Source of the DNA: CAZXCQ01 sp964639275 | GTDB lineage: Bacteria > Desulfobacterota > DSM-4660 > Desulfatiglandales > Desulfatiglandaceae | Length of the DNA: 6,291 bases | NCBI GenBank assembly: GCA_964639275.1 | Contig: CAZXCQ010000326.1 | Span: 1 to 6,291, forward strand | Reading direction: 5' to 3' | In this document: one piece after another, positions 1 through 6,236 of the stretch | Position numbering within the stretch: position 1 is the stretch's first letter | Layout of the letters: every line of letters starts with the position of its first letter | Notes under the pieces: generated by a model | What the model was told of the DNA's origin: nothing | The model's input: only the letters and a program-made list of their open reading frames with translations | Databases searched by the model: none | Translations under genes and position numbers: made by a program

Positions 1-18
1 GTCCTTTTCCCTAACCCT

Positions 19-44
19 GAACGTTGAACCCGGAACCTGTGAAC
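19..44 (+). repeat. four short GAAC direct repeats
   Basis: GAAC occurs at 19-22, 26-29, 33-36 and 41-44, a spacing of 7, 7 and 8 bp. The surrounding units are imperfect copies of a heptamer such as TGAACNN. It looks like a degenerate simple repeat; the same stretch holds the candidate -35 box and the left half of the LexA-like site. Confidence 0.5.
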
Positions 45-53
45 GCTTACAAT
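24..53 (+). promoter_or_regulatory. possible sigma70-type promoter for the helicase gene
   Basis: TTGAAC (24-29) and TACAAT (48-53) are separated by 18 bp and resemble -35 and -10 boxes; the -10 matches the consensus at five of six positions. Transcription would start near 60, leaving a leader of about 150 nt. The leader contains a weak inverted repeat, ACAGGG (81-86) with CCCTGT (117-122), with a 30-nt loop. I recognise no riboswitch. This is a pattern match only, in a repeat-like stretch. Confidence 0.3.
37..52. promoter_or_regulatory. possible LexA-like operator overlapping the -10 box
   Basis: CTGT at 37-40 and ACAA at 49-52 are spaced by 8 bp, one base off the gammaproteobacterial SOS box CTGT-N8-ACAG. 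It covers most of the candidate -10 element, where a repressor would act, and uvrD is under LexA control in E. coli. LexA motifs differ between phyla, and a match this good arises by chance in a leader this size at a rate of several per cent, so this is tentative. Confidence 0.2.
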
Positions 54-194
54 TTAGTTTCCTTCAAAATCGGCTCCTGAACAGGGGAGTGGGGGTTCGG
101 TGTTGAAGGGGTGAAACCCTGTCTGAGTCCATTTAGAGAGCGTTAAGAAATCACGGTGGGGACGTCGGCAGGGAGGGTCCCCGGACAGGCAATC

Positions 195-206
195 AAGGAA
201 GTGAGG
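195..206 (+). promoter_or_regulatory. ribosome binding site of the helicase gene
   Basis: AAGGAAGTGAGG lies directly upstream of the TTG at 214. Its GAGG end (203-206) has a 7-nt spacer, which is optimal. This decides the TTG start: the nearby ATG at 221 and GTG at 201 are out of frame, and the first in-frame ATG (271) has no comparable site and would remove the Q motif. Confidence 0.75.
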
Positions 207-213
207 CCTTATC

Positions 214-2364
214 TTGGCAAATGGGATCGATTACGAAAACTTCTTGAACCCAAAACAACTCGAGGCCGTCATGACCCTTGAGGGTCCTTTGTTGGTCATC
301 GCAGGGGCGGGCAGCGGGAAGACCAGGACATTGGTCTACCGTGTGGCGCGCCTGGTGGAGACCGGTGTCGCGCCCGAGACGATTCTGCTTCTTACCTTTA
401 CCCGAAAGGCGGCCCAGGAGATGTTGGAGAGGGCCGCGGGTCTTTCAGATGCAAGATGCCGGTTTGTGTCCGGCGGGACCTTTCATTCCCTGGCCTTGAG
501 GGTACTCCGGGCCCATGCCGAGCTCCTGGGTTTCAAAAACACATTCACCATACTGGACCGATCCGACATGGAAGAGGTCATCCGTTCACTCGTACCGGAA
601 CTCCATCTCCCCGAGGGGGTCACCCGGTTCCCGAAGCGGAGCACTCTGGCCAACATCCTGAGCAAATCGGCAAACCTCCAGACACCCATAGACGAGTTCA
701 TGGCTGAGGAATACGGGCAATTCCTCCACCTTGTCTCTGAGATCGCCAGGCTGGAGAAGCTCTATACGGCTTATAAAAAGGCCAACCAGTTGATGGACTA
801 CGATGACCTTATCCTCAATCTGAGGCAGCTCCTGGCAGAACAAAAAGGGGTGCGGCAGGGCCTTGGCCGGCAATACGGCTATGTCATGGTAGATGAGTAT
901 CAGGATACCAATACCATTCAGGCCGATATTGTCAGATGGCTCGCCCATGAACACAGAAATATCATGGTGGTGGGGGATGACTCGCAGTCCATTTACTCCT
1001 TCAGGGGTGCCAATTACAGAAACATGTTTGACTTTACAACCCAGTTCCCCGAGGCCAAGATCATAAAGCTTGAAGAGAACTATCGATCCACCCAGCCCGT
1101 CCTCACATTTACAAACGCCCTGATGGATTTGGCCAGTGAGAGCTACACAAAGTGCCTTTTTACCAGACGTTCTGGGGGGGAGCGGCCAAAGGTGGTGGAC
1201 ACCCGGACAGAACCGGAGCAGGCCATCTTTGTATCTCAATGTATCAAGAAGCAGTTGGGGCGGGGGCTATCCCTTGCCGATTTTGCCGTGCTCTTCAGGG
1301 CGGGCTACCACTCCTTTGAGCTGGAGGCGGAACTGACGCGCCAAGGGGTCCCTTATGTAAAATATGGCGGATTCAAGTTTCTCGAGTCGGCCCACATAAA
1401 GGATTTCCTTGCGCATCTGAGGGTTGTGGTCAATAGAGACGAGGCCGTCAGCTGGATCCGCATCCTGAGGCTTGTCAAGAATGTGGGCATGGGAAAGAGC
1501 CAGGCCATCATCCGATGGATGGATGAGAACCAAATCGCGCCGCAGAGGGTGGGGGAATGGCCCGGGGCTGCCAAGAATGACACAGGTCTGAAACGACTCT
1601 CCAAACTTGTCTCTCACCTGGCGTCCAAGGACGTCACACCCAAGAAAGGGGTAGAAGAGGTCCTGGACTATTATCTGCCAATCTTAAAGGAGAAGTTTGA
1701 TGATCATCCCAGGCGACAAAGGGAGCTGGAGCAGTTGATTTCCATGGCCAGCCGTTACAGGAAATTGAGGAGCTTTCTGGATGATCTCGTCCTGGAGCCC
1801 CCCACCAGCTCGGCTGATCTCAATTCCGAGGGAGGAACCGATTCGCTCACCCTCTCAACGGTCCATTCGGCCAAGGGACTGGAATGGCCGGTGGTCTTTA
1901 TCATCTGGGTCGTGGACGGGAGGTTCCCTCCCTTTATGGCATATGATAACCCATCGGTCCTGGAAGAAGAACGCCGCCTCATGTATGTGGCCGCCACCCG
2001 GGCCAAGGACCAGTTGATCATCACTTACCCGGGTCAGGAATCGTCTCCCTCATGGCACATGGCAGGTCAGAGAAACGGCCTGTCATCCTTTATTCGCGAC
2101 CTCCCCGGTGATGTGATTTCTTTTGAGTCGGCAGGGATTGGGAGCGGGTTTGTTCCTGGCTATGGAAAGCGGAGAAGTCCTGATATCCTGGAAGGGGATC
2201 GGCCGGGTTCACTGCGGTTCTCCCCGGGCGACAGGGTCAGGCACCCGGCCTTCGGCCCGGGGGTGGTCTCAAGGTTTGTGGGTGATGACAAGGTGGAGGT
2301 GCTCTTTAGGAACTTTGGGCGTAAGCTCTTACATATGGGATATACGACCCTTGAGAAGATCTGA
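214..2364 (+). CDS. UvrD/PcrA-family superfamily 1A ATP-dependent DNA helicase (3'-5')
   Basis: A 716-residue cytoplasmic helicase, close to the usual length of UvrD and PcrA (about 720). By family knowledge it unwinds DNA 3'-5' in repair, replication restart or removal of stalled RNA polymerase. All SF1A motifs are visible in order: Q motif NPKQLEAV (12-19), Walker A AGAGSGKT (30-37), motif Ia TFTRKAAQEM (61-70), GTFHSLALRVLR (88-99), Walker B VDEYQD (226-231), motif III GDDSQSIYSFRGA (254-266), motif IV LEENYRST (286-293), KYGGFKFLES (383-392), motif V STVHSAKGLEW (548-558) and motif VI EEERRLMYVAATRA (584-597). The C-terminal 50 residues, with GDRVRHPAFGPGVV (672-685), match the Tudor-like tail by which PcrA/UvrD bind RNA polymerase. 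The TTG start is chosen because a GAGG ribosome site lies 7 nt upstream; the first in-frame ATG is codon 20, inside the fold after the Q motif. No key residue is missing. UvrD, PcrA and Rep-like paralogues cannot be separated from sequence alone, so no symbol is given. Confidence 0.96.
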   Translation: MANGIDYENFLNPKQLEAVMTLEGPLLVIAGAGSGKTRTLVYRVARLVETGVAPETILLLTFTRKAAQEMLERAAGLSDARCRFVSGGTFHSLALRVLRAHAELLGFKNTFTILDRSDMEEVIRSLVPELHLPEGVTRFPKRSTLANILSKSANLQTPIDEFMAEEYGQFLHLVSEIARLEKLYTAYKKANQLMDYDDLILNLRQLLAEQKGVRQGLGRQYGYVMVDEYQDTNTIQADIVRWLAHEHRNIMVVGDDSQSIYSFRGANYRNMFDFTTQFPEAKIIKLEENYRSTQPVLTFTNALMDLASESYTKCLFTRRSGGERPKVVDTRTEPEQAIFVSQCIKKQLGRGLSLADFAVLFRAGYHSFELEAELTRQGVPYVKYGGFKFLESAHIKDFLAHLRVVVNRDEAVSWIRILRLVKNVGMGKSQAIIRWMDENQIAPQRVGEWPGAAKNDTGLKRLSKLVSHLASKDVTPKKGVEEVLDYYLPILKEKFDDHPRRQRELEQLISMASRYRKLRSFLDDLVLEPPTSSADLNSEGGTDSLTLSTVHSAKGLEWPVVFIIWVVDGRFPPFMAYDNPSVLEEERRLMYVAATRAKDQLIITYPGQESSPSWHMAGQRNGLSSFIRDLPGDVISFESAGIGSGFVPGYGKRRSPDILEGDRPGSLRFSPGDRVRHPAFGPGVVSRFVGDDKVEVLFRNFGRKLLHMGYTTLEKI

Positions 2365-2372
2365 AACAACCG
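2365..2372. other. 8-bp convergent gene junction without a visible terminator
   Basis: The helicase TGA ends at 2364 and the reverse-strand TAA of the molybdenum subunit begins at 2373. The only nearby inverted repeat is CCG/CGG around 2370-2380, a three-pair stem without a T run, too weak to be an intrinsic terminator. Transcripts from both sides probably run into each other's coding sequence or end by another route such as Rho. Confidence 0.7.
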
Positions 2373-4799
2373 TTATCCGGCATTCCTGCTTTTAAGGGCC
2401 GCGAGGATTTTGTCGGGAGTGATAGGCAGGTCCCTTATCCTGACCCCAATGGCATCGTATATGGCGTTGGCAATAGCAGGGGCAGTCGGCACCAGGCCCG
2501 GCTCACCGACACCCTTGGCCCCAAAGGGGCCTTCCTTGTCATGGGTCTCAATGCATTCTATGTGTATGGGGAAGTCCATGTCAGGGGCCGAGAATATCTT
2601 GTAATCCAGAAAATTGGGGTTCAGATTTCTGCCCCTCTGGGTCTTGTATTCCTCGGATAGGGCATACCCGAGGCCCTGGGCGATCCCGCCGTAGATCTGC
2701 CCCGTGATCGTCTGTTTGCTGATGACCTTCCCCACATCATGCGCCGCCACAAACTTCAAGATCTTCACCTTTCCCGTCCCTAGATCCACCTCCACCTCCA
2801 CCCCCTGGGTGCCAAAGATGTAGGTGGCGGAGATGTTCCCCTGCCCCGTCCTGGGATCGATCATCTGGTTAGGGGGATCATAAAAGGCCTCGGTAACGAC
2901 CATGCTGCCCTGTTCCCTATGGTGTGCCGCCCTCAGGATCTCATCCAGCCTTACCCGAAGCAAGGGGTTATCAGGCTCTTCCTTCAGAAAGATGTAGTTC
3001 TCCTTGAGTTCCAGCTCCGATGGGTCAAATATCCTTTCATAGTCGAGGTCAGGGATCTCAAAGTCACGGTCCTTTCCCGCGCGTCTCTTCACATTGGCGT
3101 GCACACGGGCCATAAAGTGTTCGGAAGACAGGTCAAATATCTTTTTCCTGGCCTTTTCGGCGGCCATAATGGCCGCGTTACAGGAGGTAAAGACCCCCCG
3201 GCTGGCATGGGTCCCAACGTCCCAGGGGCACGTCGCCGTATCCCCTGAGACGATGCTCACCCGATCCGGTGTCACCCCCAGGGCCTCTGCCGAGGCCAGC
3301 GTCAGCGCCGCATTAAATCCCTGTCCCATTTCAACGCCCCCGGTAAACACGGAGACATTCCCAAAGTCGTCCAGTTTCATCACAATGCCCGTGCCGTCCG
3401 AGCGGTAGACCCTGCCGGAGCCTCCAACATGGAATAGCGAGGCCATGCCGACGCCCCGGGCCTTTCCCCTTCCCTTTCCCCGCTTTCCCTTCCAGTCGAG
3501 CTTATCCGCAACCGTTTTGAGACAATCCGTAAGACCGCATGTGGAGATCTGGAGACCCATGGGGCTCACTTCATCGGGGACATTGCTGTTGATCATCCTG
3601 AACTCAAAGGGATCGATCCCCGCTGCCTCGGCGAGCCGATCCATGCTGGTCTCTATGGCCCACGTCGCCTGGGGATTTCCGTATCCCCGCATGGCCTGGC
3701 AATAGGTATTGTTCGTATATACGATCTTTGTCTCATAGAAGATGTTCTGGACCCGATAGAGAGACGAGATGGGGAGCATCATGACGCTTGGTGTGGTGGC
3801 ACCCCAGGAGGTGTAGGCGCCATTGTCCAGTATCATTCTGACCTCCCTGAAGGTCAAAAGGCCCTCTTTGTTGCACCCCTGGACAATATGGGTCCTTGTG
3901 GACTGCCGGGGGGAGAGGGTGGTAAATTCCTCCTCGCGGCTCAGCACGATCTTGACCGGCCTGCCGGTCTTGTAGGCCAGGAGTATGGCAATGTATTCAT
4001 ATCCGTGGGTATCAAGACCTGTGCCAAAGGCCCCCCCGAGTGCAGGAACAATGACCCTCGAGTTTTTTCCCTTCAGGCCCATGGCCGCAAGGGCCTGGCT
4101 AAAATCGTTTTGGGCGAGGAAAGGTATCTGTGTCTTTGAATGGATAAGGAGGTTGTTGTTGAGGTCAAACTCCGCAATGCAGCCTGCCGTACCCATACAG
4201 GTCTGGTGCACCAGCGGTGTCCTGAGGTGATCTTCTACAATGTAACGGGACTCCGCCTTGGCCTTGTCCACGTCGCCCGAGACAAACCGCCAGGGCACCG
4301 GCACCAGATTGTCATCCCTGGACCGGCCCCGGGGATCCTTTTCATGAATCAGGGGGGCGCCCTCTTTGAGGGCATCTTCAGGATCAAATACGGCCGGCAG
4401 CTCTTCATACTCCACCCTGATCAGATCAACGGCCTCTTCGGCGATTTCAGGGTCTGTGGCGGCAACCGCAGCGACCTCGTCCCTGAACTGCCTCACCTTA
4501 TCCTTCTTGAAGATATAGTTATCCTTTATGAATCCAAATCGAATCTCCGGTGAGTTATACCCCGTGATGATGGCATGAACCCCCGGGAGCCTCTCGGCCC
4601 TGGATGTATCGATGTGTAAGATCTTTGCGTGCGCATGGTCGCTGTACTTGATCTTACCGTAGAGCATATTGGGCCGGCTAAGGTCATGGATATAGACGGC
4701 CTTTCCCGCCACCTTCTCGGGCGCATCAGGCCTCGGGACCTCCGTGCCCACAAAACGAAACCCGGTCATTTGATCGGTCACAAGAATCCCCCGTGTCAT
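2373..4799 (-). CDS. xanthine dehydrogenase-family molybdopterin-binding catalytic subunit
   Basis: An 808-residue large subunit of a molybdenum hydroxylase (CoxL/XDH/aldehyde oxidase type), predicted cytoplasmic with no signal peptide. It should bind the Mo-pterin cofactor and hydroxylate or dehydroxylate an organic substrate, passing electrons to the partner at 4803-6224. The N-terminal a/b hammerhead domain begins near VPRPDAPEKVAGKAVYIHD (21-39). The Moco-binding part shows GGAFGT (255-260, family GGGFGG), QAMRGYGNPQ (368-377), GGVEMGQG (487-494), DVGTHASR (527-534) and KGVGEPGLV (762-770), where Glu766 matches the catalytic glutamate of bovine xanthine oxidase (Glu1261). Hand alignment puts Leu262 and Val339 at the purine-binding Glu802 and Arg880 positions, so xanthine is an unlikely substrate. 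It is somewhat longer than typical relatives (about 760-780), partly because of extra sequence around 563-592. The start ATG lies 3 bp after the upstream stop codon, with AGGGG 7 nt before it; Met11 is a weaker alternative. Family assignment is firm, substrate is unknown. Confidence 0.95.
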   Translation of the reverse strand: MTRGILVTDQMTGFRFVGTEVPRPDAPEKVAGKAVYIHDLSRPNMLYGKIKYSDHAHAKILHIDTSRAERLPGVHAIITGYNSPEIRFGFIKDNYIFKKDKVRQFRDEVAAVAATDPEIAEEAVDLIRVEYEELPAVFDPEDALKEGAPLIHEKDPRGRSRDDNLVPVPWRFVSGDVDKAKAESRYIVEDHLRTPLVHQTCMGTAGCIAEFDLNNNLLIHSKTQIPFLAQNDFSQALAAMGLKGKNSRVIVPALGGAFGTGLDTHGYEYIAILLAYKTGRPVKIVLSREEEFTTLSPRQSTRTHIVQGCNKEGLLTFREVRMILDNGAYTSWGATTPSVMMLPISSLYRVQNIFYETKIVYTNNTYCQAMRGYGNPQATWAIETSMDRLAEAAGIDPFEFRMINSNVPDEVSPMGLQISTCGLTDCLKTVADKLDWKGKRGKGRGKARGVGMASLFHVGGSGRVYRSDGTGIVMKLDDFGNVSVFTGGVEMGQGFNAALTLASAEALGVTPDRVSIVSGDTATCPWDVGTHASRGVFTSCNAAIMAAEKARKKIFDLSSEHFMARVHANVKRRAGKDRDFEIPDLDYERIFDPSELELKENYIFLKEEPDNPLLRVRLDEILRAAHHREQGSMVVTEAFYDPPNQMIDPRTGQGNISATYIFGTQGVEVEVDLGTGKVKILKFVAAHDVGKVISKQTITGQIYGGIAQGLGYALSEEYKTQRGRNLNPNFLDYKIFSAPDMDFPIHIECIETHDKEGPFGAKGVGEPGLVPTAPAIANAIYDAIGVRIRDLPITPDKILAALKSRNAG
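3461..3493 (-). repeat. polypurine tract encoding a Gly/Lys/Arg patch
   Basis: On the coding strand this is almost all G and A, with one interruption at 3482, in repeated GGAAAG/GGGAAAG-like units. It encodes most of the basic stretch KGKRGKGRGKARG (residues 437-449) of the molybdenum subunit. The repeated units suggest growth by replication slippage; the reading frame is intact. Confidence 0.55.
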
Positions 4800-4802
4800 T
4801 GT

Positions 4803-6224
4803 CTAGCCCCTGGATAGCCCCCGGGCGGCCTTCCTGATTGAGTCAACAATCTGGACATATCCGGTACAGCGACATAGATTCCCTGAAATCCCTCTTCTGA
4901 TTTCCTCATCACCGGGTCTAGGGTTTTCATCCAGAAGTGCCTTTGAAGACATGATCATCCCGGGGGTGCAAAATCCGCACTGGACCCCCCCATTTTCCAC
5001 AAAGGCCTCCTGGATCGGGTCAAGCCGGTTGGCCTCTCCCACCAGCCCTTCGATGGTCGTGACGGTCTTGGCCTCAAGCTCAAAGGCCGGATAGAGGCAT
5101 GAATTGACATTTGCCCCGTCGATCAGCACCGTGCATGCCCCGCATTCCCCCTGACCGCAACCCTCCTTTGTCCCGTTGAGCTGGAAGTTCTCCCTCAGGA
5201 CCTCCAGGACCATCTTGTGTGAGGAGACCTCGGTGGAGACCTCACGGCCATTGAGGACAAAGTGAATCACCTTGCGGGTGCTGGACCCCGCATCCCCTGC
5301 GGGGCCGCTTCCAGGCCGGAGCGCCTCCCGGCCCGAGGACAGGCCGATACGGGCCGGAGACCGCGCTTCGGCTTGTGCACTTTTGAGGGCCTCGTCTATG
5401 GCCCGTCTGACCAGGACCCCCGAGACGTGTCTCCTGTAGTCCCGGGTTGAACGGATATCTGTGATCGGGTTGACCTCATCAGCGACACGCCGGCCCACCT
5501 CCTCCAGGAGATCCGGGACGATCTCTTGACCTTCGATCAGTTTTTCCACGCCCTTGAGCCGGAGCGGGACAGGCGCAACCGCCCCCACAGAGAGCCTGCA
5601 TTTTATGCAGGTCTCCCTGTCCATGACAAGGAGGGCCGCGGCATTGACGACCGCAATATCCTGGCTCAACCGGCCTATCTTCAAAAAGGCCATGCCCGTA
5701 TGGGGGGCCTTTTGAGGGATCTTGATCTCCTTCAAGATCTCTGCGGATTCCAGGGAGTTCTGCCCGGGTCCTGTAAAAAACTCTTCAACAGCAACCGATC
5801 GCACCCCGTGGGGTCCTTCCAGCAAAAGCATCGCCTCCATGACCATCAGCGGGGGGGCGCAATCGGCCGACGGGGCAGAATTGCAGAGATTTCCACCCAC
5901 CGTAGCAACGTTTCTCACCTGGGGATTTGCCAGGACCGAGACGGCCTGGGTGAGAGCGGGATACTCCCTTGAAATAGCCGGTTGCCTCTCGATATCCCGA
6001 AAAAGGGTCATACCTCCCAGGCGCAGTCCACCATCAAGAAAAATCCCTTTGAGCTCATCGATCCCCCTCAACGAAACCAGGGCCTCGGGCCTTATGGCCC
6101 TCTGTTTGATACGCACAATCACGTCTGTGCCCCCGGCGATGTACCTGGCCGCTTCTCCAAGCCTCCCCATCAACTCATATGCCTCTTTGAGACCCTGCGG
6201 CTGGTAGTATTCAAATCTCTTCAT
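4803..6224 (-). CDS. fused FAD-binding and 2Fe-2S subunit of a molybdenum hydroxylase
   Basis: A 473-residue electron-transfer subunit joining two proteins that are often separate (CoxM-like and CoxS-like). Residues 1 to about 282 are the FAD module: AGGTDVIVRIK (30-40) and TVGGNLCNSAPSADCAPP (108-125) are the flavin-binding motifs, followed by the CO-dehydrogenase flavoprotein C-terminal domain (about 175-280). Residues 283-317 form a Ser/Gly/Ala/Pro/Arg-rich linker. Residues 318-473 are the two-cluster iron-sulfur module: Cys356, Cys361, Cys364 and Cys376 (plant ferredoxin-type), then Cys416/Cys419 (CGFCTPG) and Cys451/Cys453 (CRCTGY). All eight ligands are present. By family knowledge electrons go from Mo through both clusters to FAD and on to an acceptor. 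The FAD module lacks the extra cysteine-rich insertion that carries a 4Fe-4S cluster in 4-hydroxybenzoyl-CoA reductase. The domain order is opposite to xanthine dehydrogenase small chains (FeS then FAD). The ATG start is supported by a GGGAG site 7 nt upstream and by a normal CoxM-like N-terminus. It is the first of the two operon genes visible here. Confidence 0.95.
   Translation of the reverse strand: MKRFEYYQPQGLKEAYELMGRLGEAARYIAGGTDVIVRIKQRAIRPEALVSLRGIDELKGIFLDGGLRLGGMTLFRDIERQPAISREYPALTQAVSVLANPQVRNVATVGGNLCNSAPSADCAPPLMVMEAMLLLEGPHGVRSVAVEEFFTGPGQNSLESAEILKEIKIPQKAPHTGMAFLKIGRLSQDIAVVNAAALLVMDRETCIKCRLSVGAVAPVPLRLKGVEKLIEGQEIVPDLLEEVGRRVADEVNPITDIRSTRDYRRHVSGVLVRRAIDEALKSAQAEARSPARIGLSSGREALRPGSGPAGDAGSSTRKVIHFVLNGREVSTEVSSHKMVLEVLRENFQLNGTKEGCGQGECGACTVLIDGANVNSCLYPAFELEAKTVTTIEGLVGEANRLDPIQEAFVENGGVQCGFCTPGMIMSSKALLDENPRPGDEEIRRGISGNLCRCTGYVQIVDSIRKAARGLSRG
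4807..4811 (-). promoter_or_regulatory. ribosome binding site of the molybdenum subunit, inside the upstream gene
   Basis: On the reverse strand AGGGG lies 7 nt before the ATG at 4799-4797. It sits within the last codons of the FAD/FeS gene, whose TAG (4805-4803) is 3 bp from that ATG. This layout favours translational coupling and matched synthesis of the two subunits. Confidence 0.6.
5286..5357. repeat. GC-rich palindrome cluster encoding the interdomain linker
   Basis: Within the coding sequence of the FAD/FeS subunit this stretch holds several perfect inverted repeats: CCCCGCA (5286-5292) with TGCGGGG (5298-5304), loop 5; GGCCGG (5314-5319) with CCGGCC (5328-5333), loop 8; and CCGGCCCG (5328-5335) with CGGGCCGG (5350-5357), loop 14. 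GGCCGGAG also appears as a direct repeat at 5314 and 5352. By hand count 62 of 80 bases at 5281-5360 are G or C (about 78%), well above the surroundings. It encodes the low-complexity linker (residues 283-317). It may be a fusion scar or a domesticated palindromic element. Confidence 0.6.
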
Positions 6225-6231
6225 CCCCTAT

Positions 6232-6236
6232 CTCCC
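6232..6236 (-). promoter_or_regulatory. ribosome binding site of the FAD/FeS subunit
   Basis: On the reverse strand GGGAG is followed by a 7-nt spacer and the ATG at 6224-6222. This is a strong, well-placed Shine-Dalgarno site. The rest of the leader visible here (to 6291) gives no convincing promoter, so the transcript may begin further upstream or come from an earlier gene outside the window. Confidence 0.65.

Noticed and set aside
2..105. Open forward frame running from the window edge to a stop at 103-105
   Set aside because: Only 34 codons, overlapping the GAAC repeats, with no recognisable protein ending; more likely non-coding.
71..122. Inverted repeats in the helicase leader as a riboswitch or attenuator
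   Set aside because: The ACAGGG/CCCTGT stem has six pairs and a 30-nt loop, and no known aptamer core or T-run terminator is visible.
1174..1180. G7 run in the helicase gene (and another at 5851-5857, C7 in the coding strand of the FAD/FeS gene) as possible phase-variation tracts
   Set aside because: Both frames are intact, the runs are short, and neither is near the start of a surface protein gene.
586..1239. A 217-codon open frame on the reverse strand within the helicase gene
   Set aside because: It lies opposite well-conserved helicase motifs, has no recognisable domain, and is best explained as a shadow of the forward coding frame.
5544..5897. Cys114, Cys122, Cys206 and Cys209 of the FAD domain as ligands of an extra Fe-S cluster
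   Set aside because: The first two sit in the ordinary flavin-binding motif and the other pair in a separate domain; the cysteine-rich insertion known from 4-hydroxybenzoyl-CoA reductase is absent.
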